Of a stretch of 9,115 nucleotides of DNA, positions 6,202 through 9,115 are shown piece after piece. The stretch is from Vulcanisaeta sp. MG_3 (GTDB lineage Archaea > Thermoproteota > Thermoprotei > Thermoproteales > Thermocladiaceae): positions 1 to 9,115 of the forward strand of contig LOCH01000030.1 of NCBI GenBank assembly GCA_001516765.1, in the 5' to 3' direction. Each line of letters begins with the position of its first letter. The first letter of the stretch is position 1. The notes beneath the pieces were generated by a model. It was not told the DNA's origin. It saw nothing but the letters and a program-made list of their open reading frames with translations, and searched no databases. The translations under genes were made by a program, and so were the position numbers.

Positions 6202-7851
6202 TCATCCAAGGCTTTGCAATAATCTACTCAGCACTGCGAGCACCTCATCGGTGTTCGAAGGTCTTAAGCTTGGATTTACCTCAAGACCTCTCATTATCAT
6301 TGAAGCCAACTCGGGCGGTACATCAGGTCTGTAATTGCTTATTGGTGGTACAATCAATTGCCCACTGCTCAGCCTATAAAGGTGCGGGTTTATTCCAGTG
6401 AGCATTTCGTAGAAGATGCACGATAGGGAGTATATGTCAGACCTCACGTCGGCAATACCCTTACTAACCTCGGGCGCTGCGTAGGCTATGGAGAATTGGG
6501 ATACGTAGGACTTACCACCAACCATGATCTTAGCAGCCCCTAAATCACCAAGCTTCAATACCCTCCTATCCTTATCCTTAAACAATATATTCTCGGGTTT
6601 CAAGTCCAGGTGCAGTATATTGGCCTTATGAAGTTCGGAGAGGGCCAGTGTTATTGCGTAGGCTATCTTAAGGAACTCCCTGAGATCGAGCGGGCCCCTT
6701 TCTCTCAATAAATCCCTTAATGAGCCTCCCTCCATATACTCCATAATCACGTATGGCGGCTCATCCAAGTAATCCTCCAGGGTCTTGTAGGGTATCTTCC
6801 CATCAGGTGGTATGTGAACCTCAAACACCTTAACGATGTATGGACTATCAATCAGTAGGTACTCACTCATTTCCTTCTTGAACGATGAGAGGACCCTCAT
6901 ATCGCTAGCCAGCTGGTTGCCCCTTGAGTCCCTGTCCTTAAGGACCTTTATTGCGTAAACCCTGTTCAACTCATCCCTACCCCTAAGGACGTAACTAAAG
7001 CCGCCCATCGCAATAATACTATCTACCAGGTACTTACCGCCGAGCCATGCGCCCAACCACGATAACGGCGGCCTAAGACCCCTAATGAACCTTAACCTAG
7101 TAGGTCTCAGGTACATCACCACGAATATTAATACTAGGATTACGACGCTAACCCAGGTTAACCTAAGTAATGGATATAAGCCGTACATCAACGTTAGTAG
7201 TGTTAATGCTATGGCGATATAGCCCGCATACCTCTTAACCATAGGCATCACGGAAACCACCGCCAGAACTAGCGTAATGTAAAGGTAGGGATTCTTCAGG
7301 GCTAATAATGTGTATGCTGACGGTATGAGTAGCGAGACCCCCAGGTAGGTGATTACAGTATCAAGTACATCCTCAGTAAAATCAATCCTATGCATGATTA
7401 CGACATTTCTTATGGCTATAGTGAACGAGGACATGAATAATAATAATGAATTAGCGATTATATACAAACCTGTGGGTATGGGGTTCACGTAACTCATATA
7501 TAGCAGGTAAGCCACGTAAATGCTCAACAACGCAAGTAGTGCCCTTACATCCGCAACCCTTAAGGAAAGCATTAATACTATTAAACCTAGGAATACCGCT
7601 ATCGCATCGTAAAAGCCAGTGGCTATTATCAGGTAAACCATGGATATTGCCATCACGACCTCAGCCATAACCTGTATCAATAACCACAAGTCCTTGAGTG
7701 GGTATTTCCTAAATAATTCGTAGGAAATAATAAATAACGCAACCACAGAAAGGACGTATTGAATACCAATTCTCCTCATTATGAATAATAGACTGATGAG
7801 TAGTATAACTCCAGGTAATGCCTTAACCACCTTACTAAAGTCCACAACCAC
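6202..7851 (-). CDS. Multi-spanning membrane protein with C-terminal Hanks-type Ser/Thr kinase domain
   Basis: A 549-residue protein in two parts. Residues ~10-248 are almost all hydrophobic, with roughly ten membrane segments (near 12-25, 31-46, 55-77, 83-97, 102-121, 126-145, 164-185, 189-205, 209-226, 232-248) and short loops. A basic linker (250-260) follows, then a kinase domain from about 268. Visible kinase motifs: glycine loop AMGGFSYV (281-288), ATP-anchoring Lys302 in YAIKVL, likely helix-C Glu327, catalytic HLDLKPEN (414-421) with Asp416 and Asn421, metal-binding Asp436 in DLG, APE at 459-461, Asp472 in SDIYS, and Arg530 in LRPS. All catalytic residues are present, so activity is expected on the cytoplasmic side. 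The residue before the catalytic Asp is Leu rather than Arg, so this is a non-RD kinase. The membrane part is unrecognised; it may sense something or simply anchor the kinase. The partner is probably the FHA protein encoded head-on. The start is GTG at 7851, or the GTG at 7845 two codons later. Confidence 0.9.
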   Translation of the reverse strand: MVVDFSKVVKALPGVILLISLLFIMRRIGIQYVLSVVALFIISYELFRKYPLKDLWLLIQVMAEVVMAISMVYLIIATGFYDAIAVFLGLIVLMLSLRVADVRALLALLSIYVAYLLYMSYVNPIPTGLYIIANSLLLFMSSFTIAIRNVVIMHRIDFTEDVLDTVITYLGVSLLIPSAYTLLALKNPYLYITLVLAVVSVMPMVKRYAGYIAIALTLLTLMYGLYPLLRLTWVSVVILVLIFVVMYLRPTRLRFIRGLRPPLSWLGAWLGGKYLVDSIIAMGGFSYVLRGRDELNRVYAIKVLKDRDSRGNQLASDMRVLSSFKKEMSEYLLIDSPYIVKVFEVHIPPDGKIPYKTLEDYLDEPPYVIMEYMEGGSLRDLLRERGPLDLREFLKIAYAITLALSELHKANILHLDLKPENILFKDKDRRVLKLGDLGAAKIMVGGKSYVSQFSIAYAAPEVSKGIADVRSDIYSLSCIFYEMLTGINPHLYRLSSGQLIVPPISNYRPDVPPELASMIMRGLEVNPSLRPSNTDEVLAVLSRLLQSLG

Positions 7852-7866
7852 TCACGTTAAGCGCAA

Positions 7867-7874
7867 CTTAAAAG
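7867..7874 (+). promoter_or_regulatory. TATA-like box for the acylphosphatase gene
   Basis: CTTAAAAG is centred about 29.5 bp before the ATG at 7900. Read on the minus strand it is CTTTTAAG, 25.5 bp from the GTG at 7845, so it could also serve the kinase gene if that GTG is the start. Confidence 0.45.
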
Positions 7875-7879
7875 GCTAA

Positions 7880-7887
7880 TTTAATAA
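7880..7887 (-). promoter_or_regulatory. TATA-like box for the kinase gene
   Basis: On the minus strand this reads TTATTAAA, about 32.5 bp before the GTG at 7851, giving a leader of a few nucleotides. It lies on the far side of the plus-strand box at 7867-7874, so the two promoters cross and could not easily be occupied together. Confidence 0.4.
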
Positions 7888-7899
7888 GGGTTTTCGAAA

Positions 7900-8175
7900 A
7901 TGAGGAGGGTTCACATAATAGTTCACGGTTTAGTGCAAGGCGTTGGCTTTAGATCATTCGTGAGTCGAAACGCGAGGAGACTTGGTGTTAAGGGCTTCGT
8001 CAGAAATCTCGAAGACGGCTACAGCGTTGAGATAGTTGCTGAGGGACCTGATGAAGCCGTAGAACAATTAATAAATATTGTGAGGAGGGGACCGCCAGGC
8101 GCCGTAGTTGAGGATATGGAGATTGAGGACCAGGAACCAAGGAACGAGTTTAAGGACTTCGAAATTAGGTACTAG
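7900..8175 (+). CDS. acyP: Acylphosphatase
   Basis: A 91-residue protein, the standard size of the family. The N-terminal signature GLVQGVGFRSFV holds the catalytic Arg18, and GFVRNLEDG holds the catalytic Asn36; GPPGAVVEDMEIE and a C-terminal FEIRY are also typical. Acylphosphatases hydrolyse carboxyl-phosphate bonds, as in 1,3-bisphosphoglycerate, acetyl phosphate or carbamoyl phosphate; the natural substrate in archaea is not fixed. It should be a small, stable cytoplasmic ferredoxin-like fold. The ATG at 7900 matches the family start and lies about 30 bp after a TATA-like box. The gene diverges from the kinase gene and its last 11 bp overlap the end of the Nudix gene. Confidence 0.95.
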   Translation: MRRVHIIVHGLVQGVGFRSFVSRNARRLGVKGFVRNLEDGYSVEIVAEGPDEAVEQLINIVRRGPPGAVVEDMEIEDQEPRNEFKDFEIRY

Positions 8176-8632
8176 GGTACTTAATCATTCCACCACCACA
8201 CGGCTTTGGTCCTGAGCTCAATAAATCCTGGACTAACTGCCTTGCGGTGTCTGTTAAGTCGAGATTTAGCGTCTCACTTAAGCTAAAGAAATTAGCCTCT
8301 AGGGCGTCACTCGAGGCTCTTGGTTCACCACTAATGGGATCGACTAGGTAGTCCATGAGTAGGAAGTGGTACTTAACCCTGCCTTTGGCGTCTAGCTCCA
8401 CATATTGATAAATGCCAAAGAGACCAAGCACCCTACCTACAATACCTGTTTCTTCCATTAACTCCCTAAGTACGGCATCCTTAGGATCCTCGCCAGCCTC
8501 AACCATACCACCCGGTATTGACCACTTACCCCTATTTGGTTCCGCACCCCTTCTTACGAGCAGTATCTTGTTGTCCTTAATGACTATGGCCCCAACACCA
8601 ACCAGGGGATAGCGTGGGTATTCACGGCTCAC
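8165..8632 (-). CDS. Nudix hydrolase
   Basis: A 155-residue protein with an intact Nudix box: Gly42-x5-Glu48-x7-Arg56-Glu57-Leu58-x-Glu60-Glu61-x-Gly63-Ile64. Just before it is GKWSIPGG, the usual lead-in. The N-terminal strand VGVGAIVIKDNKILLVRRG is typical of MutT/ADP-ribose pyrophosphatase-like members. The protein should hydrolyse a nucleoside diphosphate linked to another group, with Mg2+ held by the glutamates of the box; ADP-ribose, NADH or an oxidised nucleotide are possible substrates, and sequence does not decide. The C-terminal tail KPCGGGMIKYPST is unusual and partly encoded in the overlap with the acylphosphatase gene. The start is GTG at 8632, about 27.5 bp after a TATA-like box, so the transcript is probably leaderless. 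Confidence 0.92.
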   Translation of the reverse strand: MSREYPRYPLVGVGAIVIKDNKILLVRRGAEPNRGKWSIPGGMVEAGEDPKDAVLRELMEETGIVGRVLGLFGIYQYVELDAKGRVKYHFLLMDYLVDPISGEPRASSDALEANFFSLSETLNLDLTDTARQLVQDLLSSGPKPCGGGMIKYPST

Positions 8633-8655
8633 GGTGATAAACCCTCAACATTAAT

Positions 8656-8663
8656 AATTTAAG
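8656..8663 (-). promoter_or_regulatory. TATA-like box for the Nudix gene
   Basis: On the minus strand this reads CTTAAATT, centred about 27.5 bp before the GTG start at 8632. The divergent plus-strand box lies separately at 8681-8688, so these two promoters do not overlap. Confidence 0.5.
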
Positions 8664-8680
8664 TACTAACTCGCATTATA

Positions 8681-8688
8681 TTTAATAA
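8681..8688 (+). promoter_or_regulatory. TATA-like box for the 79-residue protein gene
   Basis: TTTAATAA, within a longer AT run (TTATATTTAATAAGG), is centred about 28.5 bp before the ATG at 8713, the spacing expected for a leaderless transcript. Confidence 0.5.
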
Positions 8689-8712
8689 GGCTTAACAACC
8701 CCTAATTCTCGT

Positions 8713-8952
8713 ATGGAGTGCAATAACGATAGGGTGAGGAGCATTGTTGATGGTTTGGGTGATAAGGAGCCTCTTGAGGCTTACCAGACGTTGATTGAGG
8801 AGAACTGCTTTGGTAGGGCCATGATCTACGATGTTGGTGGTAAGTACCTGGTTTACATGAAGGATGAGGAGAATGCCTGTATTGAGGAGACGAATTCCAT
8901 AGATAGGGCTAGGGATTTAGCGAAGGCGTTTGTGGACTCCGTGTGTTCCTGA
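8713..8952 (+). CDS. Small cysteine-containing protein of unknown function
   Basis: A 79-residue acidic protein that I do not recognise. It looks like an alpha-beta-alpha fold: helix EAYQTLIEENC, two strands RAMIYDVGG and KYLVYMKDEE, then helix SIDRARDLAKAFVDSVC. It has four cysteines, Cys3, Cys32, Cys56 and Cys78, one near each end and two inside. They are not arranged as CxxC pairs, so a zinc site is less obvious; disulfides are possible, as hyperthermophilic crenarchaea often have them in cytoplasmic proteins. There is no signal peptide or membrane segment. It has a good TATA-like box and codon use like its neighbours, which supports a real gene. It diverges from the Nudix gene with an 80-bp gap. 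Confidence 0.7.
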   Translation: MECNNDRVRSIVDGLGDKEPLEAYQTLIEENCFGRAMIYDVGGKYLVYMKDEENACIEETNSIDRARDLAKAFVDSVCS

Positions 8953-8954
8953 CT

Positions 8955-9080
8955 ATGTTGGTTAAGGTAATTCTCTCGGCGGATCTCCATGAATTGATTG
9001 GTGCAGAGATATTGAATGTGAGCTTACCAGAAAAATTCCACCGTGAAAGACTTAATACTACGTCTTGGTTCATTAAATAA
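8955..9080 (+). CDS. Possible 41-residue ORF
   Basis: An ATG opens 2 bp after the stop of the 79-residue protein gene and runs for 41 codons to TAA. The product starts MLVKVILSADLHELIGAEI and ends NTTSWFIK. It could be translated by coupling, but there is no ribosome-binding site and no recognised motif, and its 3' end holds the TATA-like box of whatever lies to the right. It may be chance or a decayed remnant. Confidence 0.18.
   Translation: MLVKVILSADLHELIGAEILNVSLPEKFHRERLNTTSWFIK
9073..9080 (+). promoter_or_regulatory. TATA-like box leading out of the window
   Basis: TTAAATAA is centred about 30 bp before an ATGATGA at 9107-9113. This could be the start of a leaderless gene (ATG at 9107 or 9110) or the box C of a C/D-box RNA; the window ends before it can be decided. 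Confidence 0.3.
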
Positions 9081-9115
9081 TGCCATTTTGAAATTATTGC
9101 TTCGTAATGATGAGC

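Noticed and set aside
8912..9115. Minus-strand frame open from the right edge into the 79-residue protein gene
   Set aside because: About 68 codons without a good start or motif, running antisense to a better supported gene; it ends at a stop inside that gene.
1..9115. Search for CRISPR repeats, tRNAs, insertion sequences, toxin-antitoxin pairs or defence genes
   Set aside because: No regularly spaced repeats, cloverleaf, transposase or recognised defence domain was seen by eye on either strand.

Overview
The window looks like a piece of a thermophilic crenarchaeal chromosome, most likely from the order Thermoproteales (Vulcanisaeta/Caldivirga-like). The grounds are a ribosomal protein S26e gene, found in Crenarchaeota and eukaryotes but not in bacteria; heavy use of AGG/AGA for arginine; TATA-like boxes about 25-30 bp in front of several start codons, as expected for leaderless transcripts; and very compact packing with tail-to-tail overlaps. 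The genus is an inference. No rRNA, tRNA, CRISPR array, insertion sequence or integration site is visible.

Layout. At the left edge is the C-terminal part of a YtcJ-type amidohydrolase (+). It overlaps by 4 bp the end of a DAO-family FAD-dependent oxidoreductase (-). That gene diverges, across a 63-bp gap with one central TATA-like element, from a 590-residue stand-alone molybdopterin oxidoreductase (+). Next is an unrecognised 132-residue protein (+), overlapping by 4 bp the end of an AmmeMemoRadiSam-type radical SAM enzyme (-). S26e (+) is transcribed away from this enzyme. After a 161-bp gap holding an inverted repeat comes a small FHA-domain protein (+). It converges on a large membrane protein with a C-terminal Hanks-type Ser/Thr kinase domain (-). 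The right part holds an acylphosphatase (+) overlapping the end of a Nudix hydrolase (-), then a 79-residue cysteine-containing small protein (+). At the right edge is a possible promoter leading to a gene, or a C/D-box RNA, that lies outside the window.

How the genes work together. The only pair with a clear functional link is the phosphothreonine-binding FHA protein and the membrane kinase, which together form a plausible phosphorylation signalling module. The FHA protein is small, with a Ser/Thr-containing N-terminal tail, which recalls actinobacterial GarA/OdhI; that comparison is inference. The amidohydrolase, flavin oxidase and molybdoenzyme could belong to catabolic metabolism, but nothing shows a shared pathway. 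The remaining genes are housekeeping or orphans. I see no defence or mobile system. The kinase/FHA locus with its promoter inverted repeat is the best candidate for something undescribed.
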